From the NCBI RefSeq assembly GCF_036192275.1, contig NZ_CP108088.1, positions 3,783,501 to 3,847,500 on the forward strand: a stretch of DNA of 64,000 bases. The letters run 5' to 3'. The notes beneath the pieces were generated by a model. The model was not told the origin of the DNA and ran no database searches. It saw only the letters and a list, made by a program, of their open reading frames with translations. Each line of letters opens with the position of its first letter. The stretch's first letter is position 1. Positions 42,959 to 53,297 of the stretch are shown here, one piece after another. Both the position numbers and the translations under genes were made by a program. The stretch is from Streptomyces sp. NBC_00250. GTDB taxonomy: Bacteria > Actinomycetota > Actinomycetes > Streptomycetales > Streptomycetaceae.

Positions 42959-44806
42959 TCACTCCACGGTCACGGACTTTGCCAGGTTGCGCGGCTGGTC
43001 CACCTCGTTGCCCCGCGCGGTGGCCAGCTCGCAGGCGAAGACCTGGAGCGGCACCGTGGAGACCAGCGGCTGGAGCAGCGTAGGCGTGGCCGGGATGCGG
43101 ACGAGGTGGTCGGCGTACGGGACGACGGCCTCGTCGCCCTCCTCCGCGATCACGATGGTCCGGGCTCCGCGGGCCCGGATCTCCTGGATGTTGGAGACGA
43201 TCTTGTCGTGGAGGACGGAGCGGCCCTTGGGCGAGGGGACCACGACGACGACCGGCAGGTCCTCCTCGATGAGCGCGATCGGCCCGTGCTTCAGCTCACC
43301 GGCCGCGAAGCCCTCGGCGTGCATGTACGCGAGTTCCTTGAGCTTCAGGGCGCCTTCGAGGGCGACCGGATAGCCGACGTGCCGGCCGAGGAAGAGGACG
43401 GTGTTCTTGTGGGCGAGGGAGCGGGCGAGGGCCCGGACGGGCTCCATGGTCTCCAGGACGCGCTCGACCTCGTCGCCGATCCTGGCCAGCTCGCGGACGA
43501 CGGCGTGGATCTCGTCGCCCCACTTGGTGCCGCGTACCTGCCCGAGGTAGAGCGCGAGGAGGTAGCAGGCCACCAGCTGCGTCAGGAAGGCCTTGGTGGA
43601 GGCGACGGCGACCTCGGGCCCGGCGTGGGTGTACAGCACGGCGTCGGACTCACGCGGAATCGTCGACCCGTTCGTGTTGCAGACGGCGAGGACCTTCGCG
43701 CCCTGCTCACGGGCGTGCCGGAGCGCCATCAGGGTGTCCATGGTCTCGCCGGACTGGGAGATCGCGACGACCAGGGTGCGCTGGTTGAGGATCGGGTCGC
43801 GGTAGCGGAACTCGCTGGCGAGCTCGACCTCGCAGGGGATCCGGGTCCAGTGCTCGATGGCGTACTTGGCGATGAGCCCGGCGTGGAAGGCGGTGCCGCA
43901 GGCGATGATGACGACCTTGTCGGCCTCGCGGAGCACGGCATCGGGGATGCGCACCTCGTCGAGGCTGAGCCGGCCGGAGCCGTCGATCCGGCCGAGGAGG
44001 GTGTCGGCGACGGCCTTGGGCTGCTCGGCGATCTCCTTGAGCATGAAGTAGTCGTAGCCGCCCTTCTCGGCGGCCGAGGCGTCCCAGTCCACGTGGAAGG
44101 CCCGTACGTCGGCGGGCACCCCGTCGAAGTCGGTGACGGTGACGCCGTCCCTGGTCAGCTCGACGACCTGGTCCTGGCCGAGTTCGATCGCCGAACGGGT
44201 GTGGGCGATGAAGGCGGACACGTCGGAGGCGAGGAAGTTCTCGCCCTCGCCGACACCGACGACGAGCGGCGAGTTCCGGCGGGCGCCGACGACCACGTCC
44301 GGCTGGTCGGCGTGCACGGCGACCAGGGTGAACGCCCCGTCGAGTCGTCGGCACACGAGCCGCATGGCCTCCGCGAGGTCCCCGGCGGAGGAGAACTCCT
44401 CGGCGAGCAGGTGGGCCACGACCTCGGTGTCCGTCTCGGAGACCAGGTCGTGGCCGCGCTCGGCGAGCTCCTCGCGCAGGGCGGCGAAGTTCTCGATGAT
44501 GCCGTTGTGGACGACGGCGACCCGCCCGGCGTTGTCCAGATGCGGGTGCGCGTTGGCATCCGTCGGGCCGCCGTGGGTGGCCCAGCGGGTGTGTCCGATG
44601 CCCACGGACCCGCCGACCAGCGGCCGGTCCACGAGCTCCTTCTCCAGGTTGACGAGCTTGCCCGCCTTCTTGGCCGCGGCCAGCCCTCCGTCGGAGAGCA
44701 CCGCGACACCGGCCGAGTCGTAGCCCCGGTATTCGAGCCTCTTGAGGCCCGCGACGACCACATCAAGCGCCGACTGCCCGCCGACGTATCCCACGATTCC
44801 GCACAT
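42959..44806 (-). CDS. glmS: Glutamine-fructose-6-phosphate aminotransferase (isomerizing) GlmS
   Basis: 615 residues. Makes glucosamine 6-phosphate, the first step toward UDP-GlcNAc. N-terminal glutaminase with Cys2 nucleophile (CGIVGYVG) and HTRWATHG; two SIS domains carry VIIACGTAFHAG and AISQSGETMDTLMALRHA; the C-terminus NLAKSVTVE is conserved. No glmS ribozyme-like leader is visible. glmM, the next enzyme, is 3 kb away. Confidence 0.98.
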   Translation of the reverse strand: MCGIVGYVGGQSALDVVVAGLKRLEYRGYDSAGVAVLSDGGLAAAKKAGKLVNLEKELVDRPLVGGSVGIGHTRWATHGGPTDANAHPHLDNAGRVAVVHNGIIENFAALREELAERGHDLVSETDTEVVAHLLAEEFSSAGDLAEAMRLVCRRLDGAFTLVAVHADQPDVVVGARRNSPLVVGVGEGENFLASDVSAFIAHTRSAIELGQDQVVELTRDGVTVTDFDGVPADVRAFHVDWDASAAEKGGYDYFMLKEIAEQPKAVADTLLGRIDGSGRLSLDEVRIPDAVLREADKVVIIACGTAFHAGLIAKYAIEHWTRIPCEVELASEFRYRDPILNQRTLVVAISQSGETMDTLMALRHAREQGAKVLAVCNTNGSTIPRESDAVLYTHAGPEVAVASTKAFLTQLVACYLLALYLGQVRGTKWGDEIHAVVRELARIGDEVERVLETMEPVRALARSLAHKNTVLFLGRHVGYPVALEGALKLKELAYMHAEGFAAGELKHGPIALIEEDLPVVVVVPSPKGRSVLHDKIVSNIQEIRARGARTIVIAEEGDEAVVPYADHLVRIPATPTLLQPLVSTVPLQVFACELATARGNEVDQPRNLAKSVTVE

Positions 44807-44845
44807 GGCGGCAGCCTACGGCGGAAGGTGCCCGGAGGGCCGGAG

Positions 44846-45601
44846 TCAGGACAGCTTGGCGGCCTGCGCGTCGATGATGGCCTGCGGCAGCGCCTTGACG
44901 GCGCCGCCGAAGCTGAGGGTGTGGAACGAGGCCAGGGTGTTGCCCTTGCGGAAGACGACCAGCTTGGTGAGGAACGGCTTCCCGTCCACGTCGGTGGTGA
45001 TCGTCCAGGCGAGCGCCTCGTCGCCGGCGGACGCGGTCTCGGGCGCGATCTTGACGATCTTCGTCTTCTCGCCACCGCCGAGCAGCGTGAAGCCGCCCGC
45101 GCAGTCGGTGCCCGCCGTCTTCAGCGAGGCGAAGGCCTCCTGGGCGCCCTGACCCTCGTACGCGCCGAGCGTCACGCCCGTCACCGGGGCGGCCAGCGCC
45201 CCGAGGGCCTCCTCCGGCGAGGCCGTCCCTTCGGTCTTCGGCATCTCGATGGCCTTGCGCTGCGCGCTCGCCGCCGGCTTGCCGATGGCGATGGACGACA
45301 TGCCGTCGGCGATCGGCTTGCAGGCGGGCTTGTCGGTGGAGACGGCGTCGGCCGCGAGGATGTCCGCGGGCTTGGCCTTCTGCACCTGGTAGCCCTTGAG
45401 ATCGGCCTGCTCGACGATCGCCTTCTCCAGCTCGGCGGCGGACAGCGTCTCGGCGGCGGGCGCGCTCGTGGCGGAGGCGCTGGGCGCACCGGTGGCCCCG
45501 CCCTTGTCGCCGCTCTTCTCCCCGCCACCGCAGGCGGAGACGAGCAGGGCGAAGGAGACGGCGGTGGCGGCGACCGCGGCGCTTCTCAGGGACGTACGCA
45601 T
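44846..45601 (-). CDS. Lipoprotein, function unknown
   Basis: 251 residues from the ATG at 45601. Lipobox LVSAC with Cys24, then a Gly/Ser/Ala linker and one folded domain of about 200 residues (LEKAIVEQADLKGYQVQKA, PVTGVTLGAYEGQGAQEAF, FLTKLVVFRKGNTLASFHTL). It resembles other actinobacterial lipoproteins in which the soluble domain follows a low-complexity stalk; no enzymatic motif is visible. 39 bases upstream of glmS. Divergent from coaA. Confidence 0.85.
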   Translation of the reverse strand: MRTSLRSAAVAATAVSFALLVSACGGGEKSGDKGGATGAPSASATSAPAAETLSAAELEKAIVEQADLKGYQVQKAKPADILAADAVSTDKPACKPIADGMSSIAIGKPAASAQRKAIEMPKTEGTASPEEALGALAAPVTGVTLGAYEGQGAQEAFASLKTAGTDCAGGFTLLGGGEKTKIVKIAPETASAGDEALAWTITTDVDGKPFLTKLVVFRKGNTLASFHTLSFGGAVKALPQAIIDAQAAKLS

Positions 45602-45784
45602 GGGTGGTGGCTCTCTGTTCTCTTCGTGATCACTTCGCGCCGCCCGGAGGCGGCTCCCCCCGCGTGAAGGACGGAAGCCCACGCGGCATCAGAAGGATCA
45701 CCCTAGAGCAGCGGTCCGACAACGCCTGGGGCGCGTGACCGACCCCACGGCCCACGAACCCCTTCGACCCCCGACAATGGCGGG

Positions 45785-46753
45785 GTGATCACTTCGCCGC
45801 CACGAAGCGCCAACGGGGCGACTCCCTACGTCGACCTCACCCGGGCCGAGTGGAGCGCCCTGCGCGACAAGACGCCGCTGCCCCTCACCGCCGAGGAGGT
45901 CGAGCGGCTCCGCGGGCTCGGGGACGTCATCGACCTCGACGAGGTACGGGACATCTACCTGCCCCTGTCCAGGCTGCTCAACCTGTACGTGAACGCCACC
46001 AGCGGTCTGCGCGGCGCCCTCAACACCTTCCTCGGCGAGAGCGCGGAGCAGCGCGGCACGCCCTTCGTCATAGGGGTCGCCGGTTCGGTCGCCGTCGGCA
46101 AGTCGACGGTCTCCCGCCTCCTCCAGGCCCTCCTCGCCCGCTGGCCGGAGCACCCGCGCGTGGAGCTGGTCACCACGGACGCCTTCCTCTACCCGATGGA
46201 GGAGCTGAAGGCCCGCGGACTCATGTCCCGCAAGGGCTTCCCCGAGTCGTACGACCGCCGGGCCCTGACCCGGTTCGTCGCGGACATCAAGGCGGGGAAG
46301 GAGGAGGTCACGGCCCCGGTCTACTCGCACCTCATCTACGACCGCGTGCCCGGCGAGCGGCTCGTCGTCCGCCGCCCCGACATCCTCATCGTGGAGGGGC
46401 TGAACGTCCTCCAGCCGGCCCTCCCCGGCAAGGACGGCCGCACCCGCGTCGGCCTCGCCGACTACTTCGACTTCTCGGTGTACGTGGACGCGCGCGCGGA
46501 GGACATCGAGCGCTGGTACCTCAACCGCTTCCGCAAGCTCCGCGACACCGCCTTCCAGAACCCCTCCTCGTACTTCCAGCGCTACACCCAGGTCTCCGAG
46601 GACGAGGCCCTCGACTACGCCCGCACCATGTGGCGGACCATCAACAAGGTGAATCTCCTGGAGAACGTGGCCCCGACCCGCGGCCGGGCGACGCTCGTCG
46701 TCCGCAAGGGCCCGGACCACAAGGTGCAGCGGCTGAGCCTCCGCAAGCTCTGA
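45785..46753 (+). CDS. coaA: Type I pantothenate kinase CoaA
   Basis: 322 residues. Phosphorylates pantothenate, the committed step of coenzyme A synthesis. The P-loop is [20 protein letters not shown] (about 92-111), with [23 protein letters not shown] and [19 protein letters not shown]. The GTG start at 45785 fits the homology start (SPYVDL-type [11 protein letters not shown]). The next gene starts 18 bases after the stop. Confidence 0.97.
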   Translation: MITSPPRSANGATPYVDLTRAEWSALRDKTPLPLTAEEVERLRGLGDVIDLDEVRDIYLPLSRLLNLYVNATSGLRGALNTFLGESAEQRGTPFVIGVAGSVAVGKSTVSRLLQALLARWPEHPRVELVTTDAFLYPMEELKARGLMSRKGFPESYDRRALTRFVADIKAGKEEVTAPVYSHLIYDRVPGERLVVRRPDILIVEGLNVLQPALPGKDGRTRVGLADYFDFSVYVDARAEDIERWYLNRFRKLRDTAFQNPSSYFQRYTQVSEDEALDYARTMWRTINKVNLLENVAPTRGRATLVVRKGPDHKVQRLSLRKL

Positions 46754-46771
46754 GCTCCGTAAGCTCGGGGG

Positions 46772-47722
46772 ATGTTGCATCTGCGCATGATCGTCCCGTC
46801 GGACCGCACCACGGCTGCGGTGGAACTGATCGAGTCGACGGTCGGGACCACGCATCTCGTGGTGCTGCCCGGCGTGGCCAGGGACCCCGCCGGCGACGTG
46901 GTCATGTGCGACATGGCGCGTGAGTCGGCCGACGAACTGCTGCACGGACTGCGCGAGATGAGGATCGATCAGGACGGGTCGATCGCGGTGGAGTCCATCG
47001 ACCTGTCGATGTCCACCCGGGCGGACGCGGCGGAGGAGGACGCGCCGGGCGAGGGCGCGGACGCCGTGATCTGGGAGCAGCTGGCGGAGGCGACCCACGA
47101 GGAGTCGACGCTCTCCTTCACCTATCTCTCCTTCATGGGCCTGGCGACGATGATCGCGGCCTGCGGTGTCGTCCTGGACAACGCGATCCTGATCGTGGGC
47201 GCCATGGCGGTCGGCCCGGAGTTCGGCCCGCTCGCCGGCGTGTGCACGGCGATCGTGCAGCGGGCCCCTCGACTGGCGGCACGGTCCCTGACCGCGCTGC
47301 TCATCGGCTTCGTGACGGCGATCCTGGCGACGACCCTGTTCAGCCTGGTCATGACCTTGCTGAACCAGTTCAGCAAGGACATGCTGGACGCGGCGCGCCC
47401 GCAGACCAGCTTCATCTGGCAGCCGGACCTGTTCTCCTTCGTGGTGGCGCTGCTGGCGGGCGCGGCCGGAACCCTCTCCCTCACCTCGTCCAAGTCGGGC
47501 GCCCTGGTGGGTGTCGCGATCTCGGTGACCACGGTCCCGGCGGCGGCGAACGCGGCGGTGGCGCTCAGCTACGGCGAGGTCGGCCAGATGTGGGGATCGA
47601 TCTGGCAGCTGCTGCTCAACCTGCTGGGCATCATCCTGGCGGGCACGGCGACCCTGGCCCTCCAGCAGCGACTGTGGCGGACCCAGCGCGGGCGCCTGAA
47701 GCGGCGCCTGCGGCGCGGCTGA
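46772..47722 (+). CDS. DUF389 family membrane protein
   Basis: 316 residues. A cytoplasmic N-terminal domain (1-110) is followed by about six transmembrane segments with DUF389 motifs: YLSFMGLATMIAACGVVLDN, ILIVGAMAVGPEFGPLAGV and VGVAISVTTVPAAANAAVAL. Family function is unclear; I know of no proven substrate. It lies 18 bases after coaA, so probably co-transcribed, and ends at a strong terminator. Confidence 0.92.
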   Translation: MLHLRMIVPSDRTTAAVELIESTVGTTHLVVLPGVARDPAGDVVMCDMARESADELLHGLREMRIDQDGSIAVESIDLSMSTRADAAEEDAPGEGADAVIWEQLAEATHEESTLSFTYLSFMGLATMIAACGVVLDNAILIVGAMAVGPEFGPLAGVCTAIVQRAPRLAARSLTALLIGFVTAILATTLFSLVMTLLNQFSKDMLDAARPQTSFIWQPDLFSFVVALLAGAAGTLSLTSSKSGALVGVAISVTTVPAAANAAVALSYGEVGQMWGSIWQLLLNLLGIILAGTATLALQQRLWRTQRGRLKRRLRRG

Positions 47723-47748
47723 CTCCGGAAGGGCCCCGTACACGGAAG

Positions 47749-47785
47749 AGGCCCCGCCGTACCGGAATCCGGTACGGCGGGGCCT
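47749..47785. terminator. Bidirectional terminator between DUF389 gene and glmM
   Basis: A perfect 17-bp stem, AGGCCCCGCCGTACCGG (47749-47765) with its complement at 47769-47785 and an AAT loop, between convergent genes. Confidence 0.92.
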
Positions 47786-47816
47786 CCCGCGCAAGCATGA
47801 CGGTGCCTCAGAAAGA

Positions 47817-49175
47817 CTAGCCCAGCGCCGACTTCACGACGTCCGCGAGGCGCTGCGCCACCGCGCGCGCCTGCTCGATGTCGGCGGCCTCGACCATGAC
47901 GCGGACCAGCGGCTCGGTGCCGGAGGGGCGCAGCAGGACGCGGCCGGTGGAGCCGAGCTCCGTCTCGGCGGCGGTGACCGCGGCGGCGAGGTCGCCGGAG
48001 GTCTTCACCCGGGACTTGTCGACGTCGGGGACGTTGATGAGGATCTGCGGCAGCCGCTCCATCACGCCGGCCAGGTCCGCGAGCGACTTGCCGGTGGCGG
48101 CGACCCGGGCGGCCAGCATGAGACCGGTGAGGGTGCCGTCGCCGGTGGTGGCGTGGTCGAGCACGATGACGTGCCCGGACTGCTCGCCGCCGAGCGCGAA
48201 GCCGTGCTCCTTCATGGACTCCAGGACGTAGCGGTCGCCGACCGCCGTCTGGACGAGGTTCAGGCCCTCGCGCTCCATGGCGAGCTTGAAGCCCAGGTTG
48301 GACATGACCGTCGCGACGACGGTGTCCCCGCGCAGGGCGCCGGACTCGCGCATGGCGAGGGCGAGCACGGCGAGGATCTGGTCGCCGTCGACCTCGTTGC
48401 CCGCGGCGTCCACCGCGAGGCAGCGGTCGGCGTCGCCGTCGTGGGCGATGCCCAGGTCGGCGCCGTGCTCGACGACGGCGGCCTTGAGCAGCCCGAGGTG
48501 GGTGGAGCCGCAGCCGTCGTTGATGTTGAGGCCGTCCGGCTCGGCGCCGATGGTGACGACCTGGGCGCCGGCCCGGGTGAAGGCCTCGGGCGAGACACGG
48601 GCGGCGGCGCCGTGGGCCTCGTCGAGGACGACCTTCAGACCTTCGAGACGGTTGGGGAGGACGGCCATGAGGTGGGACACATAGGTCTCGAAGCCCTCGT
48701 CGTAGTCACGGACGCGGCCGACGCCGGCACCGGTCGGGCGCTCCCAGGGGGCGCCGGTGCGGTGCTCCTCGTAGACGGACTCGATCTTGTCCTCGAGGTC
48801 GTCGGCGAGCTTGTGGCCACCGCGCGCGAAGAACTTGATGCCGTTGTCGGGCATGGCGTTGTGGCTGGCGGAGAGCATCACGCCGAGGTCGGCGCCGAGG
48901 ACGCCGGTGAGGTGGGCCACGGCCGGGGTGGGGAGCACGCCGACGCGCAGGACGTCGACACCGGCGCTGGCGAGCCCCGCCACGACGGCGGCTTCGAGGA
49001 ACTCTCCGGACGCGCGGGGGTCACGCCCGACCACGGCGGTCGGCCGATGGCCCTCGAAGGTGCCCGCCTCGGCGAGCACGTGCGCCGCCGCGACCGACAG
49101 GCCGAGCGCGAGCTCCGCCGTCAGGTCCGCGTTGGCCACACCGCGTACGCCGTCCGTGCCGAAGAGTCGTCCCAC
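47817..49175 (-). CDS. glmM: Phosphoglucosamine mutase GlmM
   Basis: 452 residues. Converts glucosamine 6-phosphate to glucosamine 1-phosphate for UDP-GlcNAc. [14 protein letters not shown] at the N-terminus, phosphoserine loop [16 protein letters not shown] (about 100-115), metal loop DGDADRC and sugar loop GGEQSGH are present. The GTG start at 49175 has GGAGGA six bases upstream; longer frames upstream lack homology. Downstream of rpsI on the same strand, separated by a hairpin. Confidence 0.97.
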   Translation of the reverse strand: MGRLFGTDGVRGVANADLTAELALGLSVAAAHVLAEAGTFEGHRPTAVVGRDPRASGEFLEAAVVAGLASAGVDVLRVGVLPTPAVAHLTGVLGADLGVMLSASHNAMPDNGIKFFARGGHKLADDLEDKIESVYEEHRTGAPWERPTGAGVGRVRDYDEGFETYVSHLMAVLPNRLEGLKVVLDEAHGAAARVSPEAFTRAGAQVVTIGAEPDGLNINDGCGSTHLGLLKAAVVEHGADLGIAHDGDADRCLAVDAAGNEVDGDQILAVLALAMRESGALRGDTVVATVMSNLGFKLAMEREGLNLVQTAVGDRYVLESMKEHGFALGGEQSGHVIVLDHATTGDGTLTGLMLAARVAATGKSLADLAGVMERLPQILINVPDVDKSRVKTSGDLAAAVTAAETELGSTGRVLLRPSGTEPLVRVMVEAADIEQARAVAQRLADVVKSALG

Positions 49176-49250
49176 AGCTGTCCTCCGAGAAATACGTGCC
49201 CAAGCTGATGAAAGAAGAAAGTGGTGAAGAAGAAAGAGGTTATGAAAAAA

Positions 49251-49291
49251 CGTACGCCCCGACGGCACGGGCAGTGCCGCCGGGGCGTACG
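49251..49291 (-). terminator. Terminator between rpsI and glmM
   Basis: 18-bp arms, 49251-49268 and 49274-49291, beginning CGTACGCCCCG, with one mismatch that becomes a G-U wobble only in minus-strand RNA. It lies 21 bases after the rpsI stop. Confidence 0.8.
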
Positions 49292-49311
49292 AAAGCAGAC
49301 CGAGCAGGCGA

Positions 49312-49824
49312 TTAACGCTTGCTGTACTGCGGAGCCTTACGGGCCTTCTTGAGACCGGCCTTCTTGCGCTCGACCGCACGGTCGTCGCGGGAGAGGAAGC
49401 CGGCCTTCTTCAGCGCCGGGCGGTTGTTCTCGACGTCCGCCTCGTTCAGCGCACGGGCCACACCGAGGCGCAGGGCGCCGGCCTGGCCGGAGACACCGCC
49501 ACCCGCGATGCGGGCGATGACGTCGTAGCGGTTGTCGAGCTCGAGCACCTTGAAGGGCTCGTTGACTTCCTGCTGGTGCACCTTGTTGGGGAAGTAGTCC
49601 TCAAGGGTGCGACCGTTGATCTTCCACTTGCCGGTGCCCGGAACGATCCGGACGCGGGCGATGGCGTTCTTGCGACGGCCCAGGCCGGCGGCCGGCTGCG
49701 GGTCGCCGAAGCGGGACGCGAGCGACTCGGAGGTGTACTCACCCTCGACGAGCTCGGTCTCGGTGGTGTACTCCTCAACGCCCTCGAACTCGTCGACGGG
49801 GGTCTCGGGGGTGGTCTCGGCCAC
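49312..49824 (-). CDS. rpsI: 30S ribosomal protein S9
   Basis: 170 residues. Small-subunit protein whose C-terminal tail reaches the P-site tRNA; the tail [12 protein letters not shown] is present. An acidic N-terminal extension of about 40 residues ([18 protein letters not shown]) precedes the conserved [19 protein letters not shown], as in other actinobacteria. 44 bases downstream of rplM in the same operon. Confidence 0.98.
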   Translation of the reverse strand: MAETTPETPVDEFEGVEEYTTETELVEGEYTSESLASRFGDPQPAAGLGRRKNAIARVRIVPGTGKWKINGRTLEDYFPNKVHQQEVNEPFKVLELDNRYDVIARIAGGGVSGQAGALRLGVARALNEADVENNRPALKKAGFLSRDDRAVERKKAGLKKARKAPQYSKR

Positions 49825-49868
49825 GATGCTCCTCAGATTTCTTTCGTTCTTAGGGGGTGTGGCCGGAA

Positions 49869-50312
49869 CTACTGCGCGACCTGGGTGATCTCGAACGGAA
49901 CCGGCTGCTGCGCAGCGTGCGGGTGGTTCTCGCCCGCGTAGACCTTCAGCTTCGAGATCATCTGACGGCCCAGGGTGTTCTTGGGGATCATGCCCTTGAT
50001 GGCCTTCTCGACGGCCTTCTCGGGGTTCTTGGAGAGCAGCTCGTCGTAACGGACGGAGCGCAGACCACCCGGGAAGCCGGAGTGGCGGTAAGCCAGCTTC
50101 TGGGTCTTCTTGTTGCCGGACAGGTGGACCTTGTCAGCATTGATGATGATGACGAAGTCGCCCATGTCCATGTGGGGGGCGTAGACCGGCTTGTGCTTGC
50201 CTCGGAGGAGGTTCGCAGCCGTGGTCGCCAGACGGCCCAGGACGATGTCCTGCGCGTCGATGATGTGCCACTGGCGAGTGACATCGCCGGGCTTGGGGCT
50301 GTACGTACGCAC
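49869..50312 (-). CDS. rplM: 50S ribosomal protein L13
   Basis: 147 residues, standard length. Early assembly protein of the large subunit. Conserved [37 protein letters not shown] and [19 protein letters not shown] are present. First gene of rplM-rpsI; promoter at 50491-50520. Confidence 0.98.
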   Translation of the reverse strand: MRTYSPKPGDVTRQWHIIDAQDIVLGRLATTAANLLRGKHKPVYAPHMDMGDFVIIINADKVHLSGNKKTQKLAYRHSGFPGGLRSVRYDELLSKNPEKAVEKAIKGMIPKNTLGRQMISKLKVYAGENHPHAAQQPVPFEITQVAQ

Positions 50313-50619
50313 TTCGTAGCCTTCGCTTCTTCAGTGGATGGAGTCCAGACACACCTGAAGCGATCATGCAGCTGGGGCCTGCACTGCCGGGAACATCGCC
50401 CGTATGCGAGCCACTGGTAACTGCTCCAGGGAACCTGCGCAAAGGCCCTTCGCGTGAAAACGACGAAGCCAATACGCATAACAAACCGCAACACTACCCG
50501 CGCTCCCCCCGACGGGTCAAAACGCCGCGATACACCAGGTCACCGCACCCGCTCGCCCCACACCGGCTCCGACCCGAACCCGAGGCGCACACCCACACCG
50601 GACCGCCGACCGCCCAAGG
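50313..50619. other. Upstream region of rplM-rpsI
   Basis: 307 bp between rplM and the end of the ABC-F gene. It holds the rplM promoter (50491-50520) and about 180 bases of leader, which may fold; I could not recognise a known ribosomal-protein leader. No gene is supported. Confidence 0.6.
50491..50520 (-). promoter_or_regulatory. rplM-rpsI promoter
   Basis: Minus strand: -35 TTGACC (50520-50515), 18-base spacer, -10 TAGTGT (50496-50491). A near-consensus vegetative promoter about 180 bases upstream of rplM. Confidence 0.65.
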
Positions 50620-52251
50620 TCAGCGCGCCCGCTCGACCCGCCGCTCGTCCCACACCGGCTCCGTCGTCTCGCGCACCACGCCGTCGGAGCCGAACACCAG
50701 GAACCGGTCGAAGCTCTTCGCGAACCACCGGTCGTGGGTCACGGCCAGCACCGTCCCGTCGTACGACTCCAGACCGTCCTGCAGAGCCTCCGCCGACTCC
50801 AGGTCCAGGTTGTCCGTCGGCTCGTCGAGGAGCAGCGCCGTGGTGCCCTGCAGCTCCATGAGCAGGATCTGGAACCGCGCCTGCTGCCCGCCCGAGAGCT
50901 TGTCGAAGGGCTGGTCGCCCTGCCGCTCCAGCTCGTAGCGCCGCAGCATCGACATCGCCCCGCCCCGGTCCTTGGCGTGCTCGGTCCACAGGATGTCGAC
51001 GAGCGGCCGGCCGGTCAGCTCCGGGTGCGCGTGGGTCTGGGCGAAGTGCCCCGGCACCACCCGGGCGCCCAGCTTCCACGCACCGGTGTGGGCGACGGAG
51101 GGGTCCCCCGCGAGCAGGCGCAGGAAGTGCGACTTCCCCGACCCGTTCGAGCCGAGGACTCCGACCCGCTCCCCGTAGAAGATCTCCAGCGAGAACGGCT
51201 TCATCAGCCCGGTCAGCTCAAGGTTCTCGCAGGTCACAGCACGCACACCGGTACGGCCGCCGCGCAGCCGCATCTTGATGTCCTGCTCGCGCGGCGGCTC
51301 CGGCGGGGGCCCCGCCTCCTCGAACTTCCGCAGCCGGGTCTGCGCCGCCGCGTACCGCGAGGCCATGTCGTGGCTGACCGCGGCCGCCTGCCGCAGGTTG
51401 AGGACGAGCTTCTTCAGCTGGGCGTGCTTCTCCTCCCAGCGCCGCTTCAGCTCCTCGAAGCGCGCGAACCGCTCCCGCCGCGCCTCGTGGAAGGTGTCGA
51501 AACCGCCACCGTGCACCCACACGTCCGAGCCGGCCGGGCCGGGCTCGACCGCGACGATCTTCTGCGCGCCCCGGGAGAGCAGCTCCCGGTCGTGAGAGAT
51601 GAACAACACGGTCTTACGGGTCTCCCGCAGCCGCTCCTCCAGCCACCGCTTGCCGGGGACGTCGAGATAGTTGTCCGGCTCGTCGAGGAGCAGCACCTCG
51701 TCGGCGCCGCGCAGCAGCGACTCCAGGACGAGCCGCTTCTGCTCACCGCCGGAGAGCGTCCTGACCTCCCGGAACTGCGCCTTCTCGTACGGGACGCCGA
51801 GCGCGGCCATCGTGCAGACGTCCCAGAGGGTCTCGGCCTCGTACCCCTGCACGTCGGCCCAGTCGCTGAGGGCCTGCGCGTACTTCATCTGCGCGGCCTC
51901 GTCGTCGACGGTCATGATCAGGTGCTCGGCCTCGTCGACGGCCTTCGCGGCCTCCCTGATCCGGGGCTGCGCCACCGAGACCAGCAGGTCACGGACGGTG
52001 GACTCGTCCCGTACGGAGCCGACGAACTGCGGCATCACGCCGAGCCCGCCGCTGACGGTGACGGAGCCGCCGTGCGGCTGGAGCTCTCCGGAGATCAGCC
52101 GGAGCAGTGTGGTCTTTCCGGCGCCGTTGGCCCCGACGAGGGCGACGACGGCGCCCTCCCCGACCCGGAAGGAGGCGTCCCCGAGCAGGATCCTCCCGTC
52201 GGGCAGGTAGTACTCAAGATGCGCGGCCTCGACATGTCCCATGAGGTGCAT
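50620..52251 (-). CDS. ABC-F family ATP-binding protein
   Basis: 543 residues with two ABC ATPase domains and no membrane segments. First P-loop GANGAGKTTLLRL, signature LSGGEQKRL; second P-loop GSNGSGKSHFLRL, signature LSGGQQARF, each followed by LDEP. The interdomain linker (about 240-315) is charged and helical, as in ribosome-acting ABC-F proteins that eject antibiotics or rescue stalled ribosomes. Which of these roles applies cannot be told. Start ATG 52251 or 52242. Confidence 0.93.
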   Translation of the reverse strand: MHLMGHVEAAHLEYYLPDGRILLGDASFRVGEGAVVALVGANGAGKTTLLRLISGELQPHGGSVTVSGGLGVMPQFVGSVRDESTVRDLLVSVAQPRIREAAKAVDEAEHLIMTVDDEAAQMKYAQALSDWADVQGYEAETLWDVCTMAALGVPYEKAQFREVRTLSGGEQKRLVLESLLRGADEVLLLDEPDNYLDVPGKRWLEERLRETRKTVLFISHDRELLSRGAQKIVAVEPGPAGSDVWVHGGGFDTFHEARRERFARFEELKRRWEEKHAQLKKLVLNLRQAAAVSHDMASRYAAAQTRLRKFEEAGPPPEPPREQDIKMRLRGGRTGVRAVTCENLELTGLMKPFSLEIFYGERVGVLGSNGSGKSHFLRLLAGDPSVAHTGAWKLGARVVPGHFAQTHAHPELTGRPLVDILWTEHAKDRGGAMSMLRRYELERQGDQPFDKLSGGQQARFQILLMELQGTTALLLDEPTDNLDLESAEALQDGLESYDGTVLAVTHDRWFAKSFDRFLVFGSDGVVRETTEPVWDERRVERAR

Positions 52252-52298
52252 TGTCGCCGCCCGCGTCCGTACGGCCCAACCGGTTTAGGATGCGCGGC

Positions 52299-53297
52299 AT
52301 GAGCTTTGGGGGACCGCAGTGGCCGCAAGAGCCGCAGCAGGGCGGGCAGCAGGGGTACGGACAGCAGCCGGGGCAGCAGGGATACGGGCAGCAGCCCGGC
52401 CACGGACAGCAGGGCTACGGACAGCAGGGCTACGGCGAGCAGCCGAGCCCCTTCCCGGGCGCGCAGGCACCCCAGGACCCCTTCCCGGGGGCCCAGGGCA
52501 CCGGCACCCCCGACTGGGGCGCCCTGGCCGACGCCTCGGCCTCCCGTAACCGGCGCAAGCGCTGGCTGATGATCGGCGGCGGAGCCGTGGCCGCCCTGGT
52601 CGTCGGCGCGATCGTCGCCACCGCCGTGGTCGCGAGCGGCAAGAAGGACGACGAGGCCAAGAACGGCGGGGTGCCGACCGGCACGGTCTCCCCCACCGCG
52701 ACGCCGACCCCCGAGCCGACCTTCTCCTCGGTGGCGCCGCCGCCCCCGCCGAACCCGAAGGACTACATCTCGGACCCGAAGAAGGACAAGGCCCCGCTCT
52801 CCGCGGAGGGCCTCTTCCCGGGCAAGAAGCTGACGATGAACAAGCGCCCGTACAAGAAGGGCGCGACCTCGGCGACCACGAACTGCGCGGCCGTCACCCA
52901 GGGCGGCCTCGGCGCCGTCCTGAAGAAGAACGGCTGCCAGAAGGTGCTCCGCGCCACTTATGTGAAGGACGGCGTGGCGATCACCGTCGGCGTCGCCGTC
53001 TTCCCCTCGGAGGCCGCCGCCCTCAAGGCGAAGAGTCAGGCCACCGGCGGCATCGCCCCGCTGACCGGCGCGGGCGTGCGTGACTTCTGCCACGCCACGG
53101 TCTGCCTGCGCCGCTCGAACTCCATCGGCCGGTACGCCTACTTCACCCAGGCCGGCTTCGCCGACGGCAAGAAGGTCACCAAGGCCGACAAGCCGATCTT
53201 CCAGGCCAGCGACGACCTCGGCACCTTCGCCTTCAACCAGATCTACGCCCGCGGCCGCGCCCAGGCCTCAGCAGCAGCCGGCGCTCCCGGGGAGTGA
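52299..53297 (+). CDS. Membrane-anchored protein with GYGQQ-repeat head
   Basis: 332 residues. Residues 8-55 are Gln/Gly/Tyr/Pro repeats ([16 protein letters not shown]). One transmembrane helix follows at about 90-112 ([20 protein letters not shown]), then a Pro/Thr-rich linker and an extracellular domain of about 180 residues with three cysteines. The layout is common in Streptomyces envelope proteins. The last 30 bases overlap the convergent truA. Function unknown. Confidence 0.85.
   Translation: MSFGGPQWPQEPQQGGQQGYGQQPGQQGYGQQPGHGQQGYGQQGYGEQPSPFPGAQAPQDPFPGAQGTGTPDWGALADASASRNRRKRWLMIGGGAVAALVVGAIVATAVVASGKKDDEAKNGGVPTGTVSPTATPTPEPTFSSVAPPPPPNPKDYISDPKKDKAPLSAEGLFPGKKLTMNKRPYKKGATSATTNCAAVTQGGLGAVLKKNGCQKVLRATYVKDGVAITVGVAVFPSEAAALKAKSQATGGIAPLTGAGVRDFCHATVCLRRSNSIGRYAYFTQAGFADGKKVTKADKPIFQASDDLGTFAFNQIYARGRAQASAAAGAPGE

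Noticed and set aside
44807..44845. glmS ribozyme or riboswitch
   Set aside because: The region upstream of glmS is only 39 bases before another gene and shows no ribozyme-like structure.
43106..45667. 853-codon plus-strand frame opposite glmS
   Set aside because: Shadow of glmS and the lipoprotein gene; no recognisable domain.
47817..49379. 520-residue version of GlmM
   Set aside because: The extra 68 residues precede the conserved [11 protein letters not shown] start and cover the rpsI terminator; the GTG at 49175 has a proper ribosome binding site.
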